Assembly: GCF_000374365.1 (NCBI RefSeq)
Contig: NZ_KB894134.1
Location: forward strand, 29,739 to 93,738
Source: Bacteroides gallinarum DSM 18171 = JCM 13658
Lineage (GTDB): Bacteria > Bacteroidota > Bacteroidia > Bacteroidales > Bacteroidaceae
Direction: 5' to 3'
DNA length: 64,000 bases
Shown piece by piece: positions 42,344 to 51,267 of this stretch. The notes beneath the pieces are model-generated. The model did no database searches and was not told the origin of the DNA. It saw only the letters and a list, made by a program, of their open reading frames with translations. How positions within the stretch are numbered: the first letter of the stretch is position 1; each line of letters begins with the position of its first letter. A program made the position numbers and the translations under genes.

Positions 42344-44806
42344 TCACATCGGGTCTACATCATAATACACTATCAGCGACTTGAAGCGGTCTTCCATAAC
42401 CATTTCCTTCTGTATCTGCAACAACAGTTCACGGACACGCGCCATAGGGGCTTTCGTCTCAATCTTCACCACGATTTTACGGATGAATAAAGTCTGCACA
42501 CGCGCCACTGGCGGTTTGTCCGGCCCCAGTACCCGGTTGCCGAAGACGGCACGCAACTTGCCCGCCATAGCCTGCGCCATTAAATCGAGCAAGGATTCGT
42601 TACGGTTCTTCAGGTACACGTACACCAGGCGATAATAGGGAGGATAGTGGAACATCTGCCGCTCGGCAAGCTGCCCGTCCACCATGCCTTCATAGTCGTT
42701 GGCAATTACCTGGGGGATAATAGGGTGGTCGATGCTCTTGGTTTGCAGCACTACCCTGCCCCGGCGGTTCTTCCGGCCTGCACGTCCCGCCACTTGTGCC
42801 ATAAGTTGGAAGGCACGCTCATAGGCGCGGAAATCCGGATAATTCAGCATCGTATCGGCATTGAGAATTCCCACCACACTCACATGGTCGAAATCCAGTC
42901 CCTTGGAAACCATTTGCGTGCCGATAAGAATATCCGTCTTTCCCCGCTCAAAGTCTGCAATGATACGTTCATAGGCAGCACGTGTGCGGGTAGTGTCCAA
43001 ATCCATACGGGCAACAGCCGCCTCGGGAAACAGGAGTTTGATATCGTCCTCTATCTTTTCCGTGCCGAAACCGCGATTGCGCAAGTCCGTCCCTTCGCAA
43101 GCCGGGCAACTCCGGGGCAGTTGATAAGTGTATCCGCAATAGTGGCACGTCAACTGGTTAAGCCCTTTGTGGTATGTCAGGCTGACGTCGCAGTTCTTGC
43201 ACTTGGGAACCCACCCGCACGTATGACACTCTATCATCGGAGCGAACCCCCGGCGGTTCTGGAACAAGATAACCTGCTCTTTCTGCTCCAACGCTTCGCG
43301 GATATACTGCAACAGCAAGGGAGAGAACGTGCCGTTCATCCGCTTCTTGCGCTGCAACTCCTTGATGTCTACCGGAATAATCTCCGGCAACTGTATCTCT
43401 TTGTATCTTTCTTTCAGTTCCACCAGCCCGTACTTGCCCGAAGTGGCGTTGTACCAGGTTTCTATGGACGGCGTCGCCGTGCCCAGCAGGGTCTTGGCAC
43501 CATACAACGCAGCCAGGACAATGGCGGCATTACGTGCATGATAGCGGGGAGCAGGCTCCTGTTGTTTATAGGTATTTTCATGTTCCTCGTCTACGATAAT
43601 CAGCCCCAGGTTACGGAAAGGCAGGAATACAGAAGAGCGTACCCCCAGGATGATGTCATATCCGCTGTCCGAAAGTTGCTTCTGCCAGATTTCCACCCGC
43701 TCGGCATCTGGAAACTTGGAATGATAAATACCGAGGCGCGAACCGAATACCCGTTGCAGGCGTTCGGTGATTTGCGTAGTCAGAGCTATCTCCGGCAGCA
43801 GGTACAACACCTGCTTTCCCTGCCGTACTGCTTCTTCTATCAGATGAATATAAATCTCCGTCTTTCCGCTGGAGGTGACCCCATGCAGCAAACAGACGTT
43901 TTTATCACGGAAACTTTCTACAATTCCGTCGTATGCCCGCTGCTGATGTTCGTTCAAGGGATTCAAAGGGAGCGTTTCTCCGGCAGAAGCGGTATTCAGC
44001 CTGCCGATTTCCTGCTGGTAAACCTCAAAGACGCCCCGTTCCACCAGCCTGTTGAACACGGCAGGGGTAGCGGACGCCCGCTGCAACAGTTCTTTCTTCA
44101 CGACCTCCTTCGGCGTCTTTCCCAGGCAGCCGGAAAGTTCTATGTACTTCATCAACAAGTCCAGTTGCTTGGGAGCACGGCGTTGCAGTTCATCGAAGAA
44201 GAAGTGCAGGCGGCGTTCATTGCCTGCCGCCTCCGTAAGCCGCACACGGGTTTCCGTCTTGGGCTTATAAGTGCGTTTCAATTCTTCTTTTACGAAAATA
44301 GCCTCTTTGTCGAGCAGGGATTTTATCACGGACAAGATATTCTTGACTCCGCTCTCTTTCTCCAGTTTCGTCACGCATTGTTCCGGCTCTGCAGAGAGCA
44401 AGTCCAGTATTTTCCGTTCCCTTTCTGGCAGTTGCACCGCCGATTCGAAGTCGGGATTGTACTCCACGATTGTTTCGCTCTCCAGTTTCAGGCCGGAAGG
44501 AAGGGCTGCCTTATAGACATCGCCCTGCGTACAGAGATAATAGTCCGCCAGCCATTCCCAGAATTTAAACTGCCCGGGCAGCAGGATAGGATGCGCATCC
44601 AGCAAGGCGCTCACCTCCTTCACCTCATATTCGGTCGGCGCAGAATAGTGTATGTTCCGCACAATGGCCGTATAGTACTTCTTCCGCCCGAAAGGCACTA
44701 CCACCCGGCAGCCAATCTGTACATCCCCGGCTATGTCTTCCGGCAACGAGTACGTAAAGCTGCTATGTAGAGGGAGGGGCAATATGACATCGACAAACTT
44801 TTCCAT
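42344..44806 (-). CDS. priA: primosomal protein N' (PriA helicase)
   Basis: Restarts stalled replication forks. The 820-residue protein has the N-terminal 3' DNA-binding domain (FVDVILPLPLHSSFTYSLPE), helicase motif I GVTSSGKTEIYIHLIEEAV, the DEEH box (VDEEHENTYKQ), two zinc clusters (CHTCGWVPKCKNCD, CHYCGYTYQLPRSCPAC) and the C-terminal helicase half. The start at 44806 fits the family N-terminus and lies just downstream of a promoter; the longer reading from 44845 begins upstream of that promoter and inside a terminator. Confidence 0.95.
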   Translation of the reverse strand: MEKFVDVILPLPLHSSFTYSLPEDIAGDVQIGCRVVVPFGRKKYYTAIVRNIHYSAPTEYEVKEVSALLDAHPILLPGQFKFWEWLADYYLCTQGDVYKAALPSGLKLESETIVEYNPDFESAVQLPERERKILDLLSAEPEQCVTKLEKESGVKNILSVIKSLLDKEAIFVKEELKRTYKPKTETRVRLTEAAGNERRLHFFFDELQRRAPKQLDLLMKYIELSGCLGKTPKEVVKKELLQRASATPAVFNRLVERGVFEVYQQEIGRLNTASAGETLPLNPLNEHQQRAYDGIVESFRDKNVCLLHGVTSSGKTEIYIHLIEEAVRQGKQVLYLLPEIALTTQITERLQRVFGSRLGIYHSKFPDAERVEIWQKQLSDSGYDIILGVRSSVFLPFRNLGLIIVDEEHENTYKQQEPAPRYHARNAAIVLAALYGAKTLLGTATPSIETWYNATSGKYGLVELKERYKEIQLPEIIPVDIKELQRKKRMNGTFSPLLLQYIREALEQKEQVILFQNRRGFAPMIECHTCGWVPKCKNCDVSLTYHKGLNQLTCHYCGYTYQLPRSCPACEGTDLRNRGFGTEKIEDDIKLLFPEAAVARMDLDTTRTRAAYERIIADFERGKTDILIGTQMVSKGLDFDHVSVVGILNADTMLNYPDFRAYERAFQLMAQVAGRAGRKNRRGRVVLQTKSIDHPIIPQVIANDYEGMVDGQLAERQMFHYPPYYRLVYVYLKNRNESLLDLMAQAMAGKLRAVFGNRVLGPDKPPVARVQTLFIRKIVVKIETKAPMARVRELLLQIQKEMVMEDRFKSLIVYYDVDPM

Positions 44807-44814
44807 TACGGCGG

Positions 44815-44845
44815 CAAAGATAACGTAAAAAAATGGCGTTGCCAA
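44815..44845 (-). promoter_or_regulatory. promoter of priA, overlapping a terminator
   Basis: On the minus strand TTG (44843-44845), 20 nt, TATCTTTG (44815-44822). The -33 box lies at the base of the loop and stem of the terminator of the preceding gene, and the -7 box ends 8 nt before the priA ATG, so the transcript would have almost no leader. Confidence 0.6.
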
Positions 44846-44864
44846 TCAAAATCGGCAACGCCAT
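44827..44864 (-). terminator. intrinsic terminator of the outer-membrane protein gene
   Basis: A perfect 11-bp stem (44854-44864 with 44833-44843) with a 10-nt loop, followed by seven T on the minus strand, about 26 nt past the stop codon. A textbook Rho-independent terminator. Confidence 0.92.
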
Positions 44865-44890
44865 GCAACGTATGGTATCGGTTATCTTTT

Positions 44891-45469
44891 TTAGAAAAGG
44901 TAAGCGGCAGAAATCTGCCAAGTCTTATTCTTTGTGCCGATAGCCTCACCGGCACTCTTCAAAGTGAAGGAGTCGCCGCAGGGAATGGTATAATTGAAAC
45001 CGATTTGCAAATGTTTAACCAGCTTCACACCGGCGCCTACATTGATGCCTACCTGCGTTTTCTTACTTTCCAGCGTTTCTCCACCGCCAAAATTCTTATC
45101 TCCTTTAAAATTGAAGAAGAAATCCGGACCGGCAGCTATATAAACACCCAGCATGCTGCCCAAACCGATAGAATATTTCAGATTGATAGGAATATCCAAA
45201 CCGGATTGTTTCATATCGATATCCTCTATTTTATCGCCTCTTTGAGAATACAGCAAAGCGCCGTCTATTCCCAATCCTACAACGGGAATCGTAATTTCAG
45301 CCATAGGACCGAAAAAGAATCCGGTAGAATTATCTTTCATTCCTTCGAGTTTAAGCTTCGACAAATTCACACCACCTTTAACACCAAACTTAAGCAATTG
45401 AGCCTGAGCAGGCATAGCCACTGCCAAACAGCATATAGCTACCATAAAAACACTAAAGATTTTTTTCAT
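44891..45469 (-). CDS. outer-membrane beta-barrel protein (porin-like, PF13568 type)
   Basis: A 192-residue protein with a signal peptide (MKKIFSVFMVAICCLAVAMP, cleavage after AQA near residue 23) and a small beta-barrel: repeated amphipathic strands such as FGVKGGVNLSKLKLEG, VGLGIDGALLYSQRG, and an aromatic end (WQISAAYLF) expected for BAM-dependent insertion. The cargo or role is unknown. It is monocistronic, with its own promoter and terminator. Confidence 0.85.
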   Translation of the reverse strand: MKKIFSVFMVAICCLAVAMPAQAQLLKFGVKGGVNLSKLKLEGMKDNSTGFFFGPMAEITIPVVGLGIDGALLYSQRGDKIEDIDMKQSGLDIPINLKYSIGLGSMLGVYIAAGPDFFFNFKGDKNFGGGETLESKKTQVGINVGAGVKLVKHLQIGFNYTIPCGDSFTLKSAGEAIGTKNKTWQISAAYLF

Positions 45470-45495
45470 AATTCAATATGTTTAAATTTTCGGGA

Positions 45496-45528
45496 CAAAT
45501 ATATGTAAAATATCCCTAAAAAGAACAA
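45496..45528 (-). promoter_or_regulatory. probable promoter of the outer-membrane protein gene
   Basis: On the minus strand TATATTTG (45496-45503) with TTG (45526-45528) 22 nt upstream, one or two bases longer than the usual spacing. Confidence 0.5.
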
Positions 45529-45580
45529 TGAATATTCCAAATTGTTCATAGTAACGATAACAATGAAACGCCAAATGTAT

Positions 45581-45588
45581 TACCTTTG
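45581..45588 (+). promoter_or_regulatory. -7 element of tRNA-Ser
   Basis: TACCTTTG matches TAnnTTTG and ends 14 nt before the tRNA. No good -33 box is visible. Confidence 0.5.
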
Positions 45589-45602
45589 CAACAGCTAACG
45601 AA

Positions 45603-45689
45603 GGAAAGGTGCCGGAGTGGTCGATCGGGCCGCACTCGAAATGCGGTGAACGGGTAACTGTTCCCAGAGTTCGAATCTCTGTCTTTCCG
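45603..45689 (+). tRNA. tRNA-Ser (CGA)
   Basis: An 87-nt class II tRNA. Acceptor GGAAAGG pairs with TCTTTCC (one wobble), the anticodon stem is CCGCA/TGCGG with loop CTCGAAA (anticodon CGA), the variable arm is long (TGAACGGGTAACTGTTCCC) and the T loop is GTTCGAATC. CCA is not encoded. Confidence 0.95.
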
Positions 45690-45718
45690 CACAAGTTTAT
45701 TAATAATCAGTTAGCTAT

Positions 45719-45754
45719 AGAGATTAATCAGAAAATGGTTAATCTCTTTTTTTT
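45719..45754 (+). terminator. intrinsic terminator after tRNA-Ser
   Basis: A perfect 9-bp stem (45719-45727 with 45739-45747), 11-nt loop, then eight T. It ends the monocistronic tRNA transcript. Between it and the next promoter (45755-45912) I see nothing more. Confidence 0.9.
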
Positions 45755-45912
45755 GCTCAAAACACGCTATTTGTAAGGATGTTCTACGGAACTGTTTAGA
45801 AAGTGTTTGGAGAATTTATGCAAATGTTCAGAGAAAAACATGGCAATCTTTAAAGCATGCGTACAGAAACCTTTTACAACCGCTACCGACCAAAAAATAT
45901 CGAATAAACAAC

Positions 45913-45920
45913 TATCTTTG
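45913..45920 (+). promoter_or_regulatory. -7 element of the GNAT gene
   Basis: TATCTTTG, about 45 nt before the ATG at 45966; the -33 position has no clear TTTG. It lies inside the longer open reading frame from 45807 and so favours the later start. Confidence 0.5.
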
Positions 45921-45965
45921 CATTCGGAAGGCATCCTCTTATCCGGATTCAGCCGATACAGCACT

Positions 45966-46457
45966 ATGATAGAAATTAGAAAAACAGACATCGCAGAACT
46001 CGGTATCCTTATGGACATCTTCGAACAGGGTAAACGCATTATGCGCAAAGACGGAAACATGAAGCAGTGGACCGGCGGCTATCCTACCGAGGAGATTGTG
46101 AAACAAGATATTGAGAATGGAAACAGTTATGTATGCCTCGATGAAGCGCGGAACCTAATAGGGACTTTCGCCTTTATACAAGGAAAAGACCCTACTTATA
46201 CGCACATCTATAACGGCGCATGGATAGACGATACGCGTCCCTACGGCGTTATCCACCGCCTGGCAAGTACGGAAGGTAGTAAAGGTGTAGCATCCGCCTG
46301 CCTGCAATGGTGCTACCGCCGGATACCCAATTTGCGTGCGGACACACACCGCGACAACCGCATCCTGCAACATATCCTCAAAAAACACGGTTTCCAGGAT
46401 TGCGGCATCATCTACCTGCCGAATGGGGACGAACGGCTGGCTTTTCAGAAGTTATAA
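45966..46457 (+). CDS. GNAT family N-acetyltransferase
   Basis: A 163-residue acyl-CoA-dependent transferase. The start MIEIRKTDIAELGILMDIFE begins the first strand of the GNAT fold. The central YGVIHRLASTEGSKGVASAC corresponds to the beta4/acetyl-CoA region and THRDNRILQHILKKHGFQDC to the C-terminal motif B. Substrate unknown. An upstream in-frame ATG at 45807 adds 53 residues with no family similarity and includes the -7 box. Confidence 0.88.
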   Translation: MIEIRKTDIAELGILMDIFEQGKRIMRKDGNMKQWTGGYPTEEIVKQDIENGNSYVCLDEARNLIGTFAFIQGKDPTYTHIYNGAWIDDTRPYGVIHRLASTEGSKGVASACLQWCYRRIPNLRADTHRDNRILQHILKKHGFQDCGIIYLPNGDERLAFQKL

Positions 46458-46532
46458 AAGCAGGATAAGTAAAATCAAATAATCATAATCTTTCAAACAT
46501 TCCGCAGAGAATATTTGTAATAATATAAAAAC

Positions 46533-46547
46533 CTTCCGCAACGGAAG
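46533..46547 (+). promoter_or_regulatory. palindrome ahead of the RIC gene
   Basis: CTTCCG-CAA-CGGAAG, a perfect 6-bp dyad 19 nt before the start codon. It may be a regulator-binding site or a small hairpin in the leader. No regulator gene is adjacent. Confidence 0.4.
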
Positions 46548-46565
46548 ATAAAAACTGTATTTTGT

Positions 46566-47294
46566 ATGAAAGATTATAGAACAATGACAGTCGGCGATAT
46601 CGTTGCCGACAATTTCGGTAACGCCGGAGTATTCGATAAGTACGGCATCGATTTTTGTTGTCACGGTTTCGTCCTCCTGCCCGAAGCCTGTCAAAAAGCG
46701 GGCGCAGATACGGACAAGGTTATCAAAGACATCGAAAACCTTGCCCTGCCAGCTTCCGAAAACATAGACTTCAAGAGCTGGCCGCTGGATTTACTCGTAG
46801 ACTATATTTTGAAGATACACCACCGCAATATCCGCAGGGACGGGCCGAAGATACAGGAACTGCTCGACAAGGTATGCCGGGTACATGGCGAGGACTACCC
46901 TACGCTATACAATGTACAAGTATTATTCGGGCAATCGCTCTCCGACCTCAACCAGCATCTCGACAAGGAGGAACTGGTACTGTTTCCGTACATCTACGAA
47001 ATGGTGAAAGCCGGACTCGACAATACTGCATTACCCGAATTCCACTGCGGCAGCATCCAAGCTCCCATATCCGTAATGATGTCCGAGCATGATGCCGAAG
47101 GCGAACGTTACCGCCACATCGAGAAACTGACAAACGGATATTCCAGCCCCAAAACCGCCTGCAACAGTTACCGCCTGGTGTTGCAACAGCTCAAGCAGTT
47201 CGAAGCGGCCTTGCATCAGCACATCCACCTGGAGAACAATATCGTGTTTCCACGTGCCATACAATTGGAAGCCGAACTGAAAGGACAGCCGTAG
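46566..47294 (+). CDS. iron-sulfur cluster repair di-iron protein (RIC/ScdA/YtfE)
   Basis: Restores iron-sulfur clusters after nitric oxide or oxidative damage. The 242 residues have an N-terminal ScdA_N domain (TVGDIVADNFGNAGVFDKYG, then the Cys pair in IDFCCHG, about residues 30-34) and a hemerythrin-like four-helix domain with the ligands in ILKIHHRN, HLDKEELVLFP, SEHDAEGE and HQHIHLENNIVFP. It is monocistronic between a GNAT gene and a lipoprotein gene. Confidence 0.93.
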   Translation: MKDYRTMTVGDIVADNFGNAGVFDKYGIDFCCHGFVLLPEACQKAGADTDKVIKDIENLALPASENIDFKSWPLDLLVDYILKIHHRNIRRDGPKIQELLDKVCRVHGEDYPTLYNVQVLFGQSLSDLNQHLDKEELVLFPYIYEMVKAGLDNTALPEFHCGSIQAPISVMMSEHDAEGERYRHIEKLTNGYSSPKTACNSYRLVLQQLKQFEAALHQHIHLENNIVFPRAIQLEAELKGQP

Positions 47295-47354
47295 CGTAAC
47301 ATGGAACCGTACGGGTAAAGAAATACCGAAGATACTCTACGGAATACTGCAATG

Positions 47355-47399
47355 GGGAGATAGTTGCAACTATACGCGCATTTTGCAACATCTCCCTTT
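47355..47399 (+). terminator. terminator-like hairpin after the RIC gene
   Basis: A 14-bp stem with one bulged A (47355-47361 plus 47363-47369 pairing with 47383-47396), 13-nt loop, then TTT. Position fits the end of the RIC transcript; the short T tract lowers certainty. Confidence 0.6.
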
Positions 47400-47594
47400 A
47401 TCATATACGGGCTAACAGTTAATATATTTCTTTTTATTCATTCTGCTGTCAATCTTATAAAATCATCTTTTTTGAAATTCAACAGCTATCCTATATATAA
47501 GGTGTAAGTACTATTAATAAAGAGAATAACAGACCTGCCAAATCGCATCCACATAGGCTACAAGTTGATTTTTATTATTTAATTAAATTATATC

Positions 47595-47625
47595 TTTGTA
47601 TATTAAGTTTGAATATATACTTTTG
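47595..47625 (+). promoter_or_regulatory. promoter of the lipoprotein gene
   Basis: TTTG (47595-47598), 19 nt, TACTTTTG (47618-47625): a full Bacteroides consensus. Initiation would be about 25 nt before ATG 47655. Confidence 0.8.
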
Positions 47626-47654
47626 CAGAAAACTATATTTAAACTTAACATAAA

Positions 47655-49055
47655 ATGAAGAAAACATGGAAACTTATCATGGCTTGCATGGCGATAGCAT
47701 GTGCAAGTCTTGTAGTGGGATGCAGTGACGACGATGCCACCGACAACGGCGACGATACTGAAATCAACAACCCGGTAGAACCTAATCCGGAAGAACCGGA
47801 CGGCAGCCTGCAAGAACCCGAAAAAGCCAAAGAAAAGCTGAACACGGTAGGTAAAGACCTGGTAGCCCTGGTAAATGCCGACGACTTCAAAGACTTGGCA
47901 ACCGTGGCAGAAGCCTTATCGAGTTTGCTGGAAGAAGAAGATTACGACTACGGAAACGAGACACCGGATTACGGTCCTTATGCACAGAATATACTGGCAG
48001 CCGCACGCGGAAATATGGGGTCGCTCTATACAATGACCCGCGCCACACATCAAGCCTCCGAGTACTACGGCACTTATGAATATACCAACGGCGAGTGGGT
48101 ATGGACAGAGAATCCGTCATCGGGTAAATTTATCGCCAGATTCCCCGTAGAAGGACAGAATGCCGAACTTACAGCAGCATGCAGTGGCGGTGAAACTGAT
48201 TTCACCTACGACGGTGAAACCTTTAAAATTCCTGCCAAAGTAGAAGCGAATATCACTTGGAAGAACAATACACTGGCTAAAGTGGAAGTAACAACCGCCA
48301 ACCTGAAAACCACCAGCCCCTACGAAGCCGAGGTCAATGCTACGGTAACAGTGGGAAGCAAGTACATTATCACTTCTTACGTTAAAGCCAACGCTACAAC
48401 GGTGAATGCCAACAGCAAAGTCACGATAGACGGTAAAGAAGCTGTCGTAGGCAAGGCTGTAGTGGGCGGACAGAACATTACGGAAGACTCGGAAAAAGGA
48501 TTCGAAGAAAGAGTGAATACCGCCGAAGGCCAGGTAATTCTTCTGGACGATGCGTACATTACACTGAAATGCGATGATGTGAAAGGTTTCTCTGCCATAC
48601 TCGACGAGGAAGATGAGAGTTCAGAAATATTCCGTCCCGTTACCAAAGACGAGCAGATAGCTAAAGTAAAAAAGCACAACCAAGAAGAAATGGACGAAGC
48701 AGCCCAAACGGCTACCGACTATGCCAAATACCTGAAAGGGGATTTACGGTTCAAGAGCCAGACGGAGGCATCCGCCACTTTAGGTTTCCAGTCTTACAAA
48801 GACTATTCGTATGAGGCTTACTGGGAGCAATACAGAACCGATGCAAACGGAAATTTCATTCCTGGCTATGAGGGTTTCATTGAGTCCCACCCCCTCGGCA
48901 TAGACTGGGAATACTGGGATGTAGAAACCATCGTTGTATTCAGCGACGGTTCGAAAATGAGCTTCGACGAGTTCGACGGCAACAGCAGCCCGCTCAAAGG
49001 CTTCATCGACAGCCTGGAAGACTTAATCGACTCATTCGGCAAACTGCTGGACTAA
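47655..49055 (+). CDS. lipoprotein of unknown function
   Basis: A 466-residue secreted lipoprotein: signal peptide MKKTWKLIMACMAIACASLV followed by the lipobox VVGC (Cys at residue 23), then an acidic, low-complexity linker (SDDDATDNGDDTEINN to about residue 55). An Asp/Glu-rich start after the Cys resembles the surface lipoprotein export signal of Bacteroides. The rest has alternating beta strands (FTYDGETFKIPAKVEANITW) and helices; I do not recognise the family. The TonB receptor gene follows after 47 nt, so a shared function is possible. Confidence 0.75.
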   Translation: MKKTWKLIMACMAIACASLVVGCSDDDATDNGDDTEINNPVEPNPEEPDGSLQEPEKAKEKLNTVGKDLVALVNADDFKDLATVAEALSSLLEEEDYDYGNETPDYGPYAQNILAAARGNMGSLYTMTRATHQASEYYGTYEYTNGEWVWTENPSSGKFIARFPVEGQNAELTAACSGGETDFTYDGETFKIPAKVEANITWKNNTLAKVEVTTANLKTTSPYEAEVNATVTVGSKYIITSYVKANATTVNANSKVTIDGKEAVVGKAVVGGQNITEDSEKGFEERVNTAEGQVILLDDAYITLKCDDVKGFSAILDEEDESSEIFRPVTKDEQIAKVKKHNQEEMDEAAQTATDYAKYLKGDLRFKSQTEASATLGFQSYKDYSYEAYWEQYRTDANGNFIPGYEGFIESHPLGIDWEYWDVETIVVFSDGSKMSFDEFDGNSSPLKGFIDSLEDLIDSFGKLLD

Positions 49056-49102
49056 ACAGATACTCCCCGCAAGAGTAAAGCAAATACCCGGGCACGGATT
49101 TC

Positions 49103-51262
49103 ATGGAACCCGGCGTTCACTCCAAGAAAGAGCGCCGTATCGTCCGTGAAACCCGTGCCCTGATAGTAACCCTAAGCCCGCACAAAAGCGTGAGACACAT
49201 CACCTGTATCCTTACAGCCATATTCCTTTTACAAACCGCCATTACAGTAGCACAGAACGACTCGCTACGGCAGAAAAACGCCCTGACCGATTCTATCTGG
49301 CAGATAGGCGAGATAGAGATAACAGCCCGGAAGAAAGTTCCCCTGCTGCAAGCCACCGCTATCGGACAATGGAACATCAGCCCCGAGGCCATGAAGCAGA
49401 TACCCCACCTGCTGGGCGATACCGACCCGATGAAGGTTATACAACTGCTGCCCGGCATCGTCAATGGAGGCGAGCTGAACGGAGGCATATACATACGTGG
49501 CAGCGAACCGGGGCATAACCTCGTTACACTGGACGGAGCAACGATTTATAACCCCTCTCACCTGCTAGGGCTGTTCTCCGTATTCAACAACGACCATTTC
49601 TCGTCTTTCTCCTTGCAAAAATCCTATATTCCCTCTTCGCACGGAGGAAGGCTTGCCGGCTACCTGGAGATGCAGCCGCGGGATTCTATCCTGCCCGAAG
49701 CCGAAATTGCCGGAAGTGTGGGTATCCTTGCCTCGAGAGCAACCGCCGGCATCCCTCTGACACGTAAGAGCACGCTATACCTTTCCGCACGCGCCACATA
49801 CATCAACCCTATTATACGGTTAATGGAACAAGGAATGGAGGAAAACACTTTCCTGCGCTACGACTTTCAGGACTATAACCTGACCTATGCATACCACCCC
49901 ACAGAGCGCGACCGGATTGTGGTGAACGGTTACATCGGGAGAGACCTTATGACCCTAAAAGAACACCAGTACCAGGCTACCGGCCGGTTGCAATGGATGA
50001 ATGCCGTCGGCTCCGCCCGTTGGCAGCACCGTTTTCGCCGTAATGGCAGCATGACGCACCGCCTGTATGCCAGTTACTACCACACGACATTGGATGCCAG
50101 GCAAAATAGCCTGTCTATCGCCTTGCCCTCACACATCACCGAAGGGGGATATAAAGGAGAAGCCGTATTTTATATCGGGAACACCCGCCTGCAAGCAGGC
50201 GGCGAAGCAAGTATCTACCGGTTGCTTCCCCAATATCCGGAAACCCGGAATGTGTTCGAAGGTATCAACCGGAACCGCCCGCAGACATTCAGGACAACGA
50301 CTTTCGGTATATTCGCCGAGGCGGAACACCGTTTCGGAAACCTGTCGCTGAATGCCGGCCTGCGGTATAGCGGCAGCTACCAGCCTTCTTACCGTACCGG
50401 TAACTTCGACCCGCGCCTGCAAGCTACCTATAACTTGAAGCGCAAAGGAAAAATCTATACTTCATTCGTCACAGCACATCAATATATAAACCAGATTAAT
50501 GTATCTACCGTAGGTTTTCCCCTCGACTTCTGGATGCCGGCTACCCAAGCATTGCCCGAACAGCGGGCTTACACTTGGAATATCGGGTATAGCCAGTCTT
50601 TGTGTAACGGGGATTATGAGTTCTCTGCCGAAGCCTATTACCGTACGCTGAGTAACCAGACTATCTTCAACGGGGGATTATACGATATGGTGACTCAGAA
50701 TTACCGCATAGAAGATTACGTACTGACAGGCAAAGGAAGGAACTACGGCCTGGAACTATTCGTCAAGAAAAACCGGGGACGGTGGAACGGCTGGATAAGT
50801 TATACCCTGGCATGGGCCGACCGGAAATTCCCTACCTTGCGTAACAACGAATGGTTTCCTGCCAAGTACGACCGGAGGCACAACCTGAGTACTACGCTGT
50901 GCTTTACGCTAAACAACCACTGGGACTTCTCGGCAGTATATATCTATGCTTCGGGCAACGCCGTCACCCTGCCCGTAGCCCTTTACATGGCGGGCGAAAA
51001 TGCGGTATGTATCTATGAGCCTTACAACAGCAGCCGTATGCCCTCTTACCAGCGTATGGACTTGTCCGCCAACTTCCACTTCGGAGCCAAACGCAACCAA
51101 AGCCTGAACGCATCTTTATACAATGTACTGAAACGGCATAACCCCATTTTCATACAAGTGGGCGTAAAACCGTCCAAAGACGGCACAAGCTTGCAAATCA
51201 AAAAACGGAACATGGCATTATACAGCCTTCTCCCTTCACTTAGTTACACTTTCAAATTCTAA
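49103..51262 (+). CDS. TonB-dependent outer-membrane receptor
   Basis: A 719-residue receptor: N-terminal signal segment (ITCILTAIFLLQTAITVAQ, about residues 33-51), a plug domain (LGDTDPMKVIQLLPGIVNGG, GGIYIRGSEPGHNLVTLDGA) and a 22-strand barrel ending SLSYTFKF. It lacks the carboxypeptidase-regulatory-like domain found on SusC proteins and has no SusD neighbour; instead a DUF4249 gene follows by 5 nt. The first ATG gives an unusually long 30-residue leader; a GTG at 49190 would give a normal signal peptide. Substrate unknown. Confidence 0.88.
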   Translation: MEPGVHSKKERRIVRETRALIVTLSPHKSVRHITCILTAIFLLQTAITVAQNDSLRQKNALTDSIWQIGEIEITARKKVPLLQATAIGQWNISPEAMKQIPHLLGDTDPMKVIQLLPGIVNGGELNGGIYIRGSEPGHNLVTLDGATIYNPSHLLGLFSVFNNDHFSSFSLQKSYIPSSHGGRLAGYLEMQPRDSILPEAEIAGSVGILASRATAGIPLTRKSTLYLSARATYINPIIRLMEQGMEENTFLRYDFQDYNLTYAYHPTERDRIVVNGYIGRDLMTLKEHQYQATGRLQWMNAVGSARWQHRFRRNGSMTHRLYASYYHTTLDARQNSLSIALPSHITEGGYKGEAVFYIGNTRLQAGGEASIYRLLPQYPETRNVFEGINRNRPQTFRTTTFGIFAEAEHRFGNLSLNAGLRYSGSYQPSYRTGNFDPRLQATYNLKRKGKIYTSFVTAHQYINQINVSTVGFPLDFWMPATQALPEQRAYTWNIGYSQSLCNGDYEFSAEAYYRTLSNQTIFNGGLYDMVTQNYRIEDYVLTGKGRNYGLELFVKKNRGRWNGWISYTLAWADRKFPTLRNNEWFPAKYDRRHNLSTTLCFTLNNHWDFSAVYIYASGNAVTLPVALYMAGENAVCIYEPYNSSRMPSYQRMDLSANFHFGAKRNQSLNASLYNVLKRHNPIFIQVGVKPSKDGTSLQIKKRNMALYSLLPSLSYTFKF

Positions 51263-51267
51263 GATAA

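Larger units (their letters stand above)
47295..47654. other. 360-nt intergenic region
   Basis: Holds a terminator-like hairpin (47355-47399) and the promoter of the lipoprotein gene (47595-47625). Between them (47400-47594) the sequence is AT-rich and I see no gene, tRNA or clear repeat. Confidence 0.6.

Noticed and set aside
42647..44770. 707-codon plus-strand frame opposite priA
   Set aside because: Fully antisense to intact priA with all motifs; the translation is Gln/Arg/His-rich without recognisable domains.
45807..45965. Longer start for the GNAT gene
   Set aside because: The added residues have no family similarity and include the -7 promoter element at 45913.
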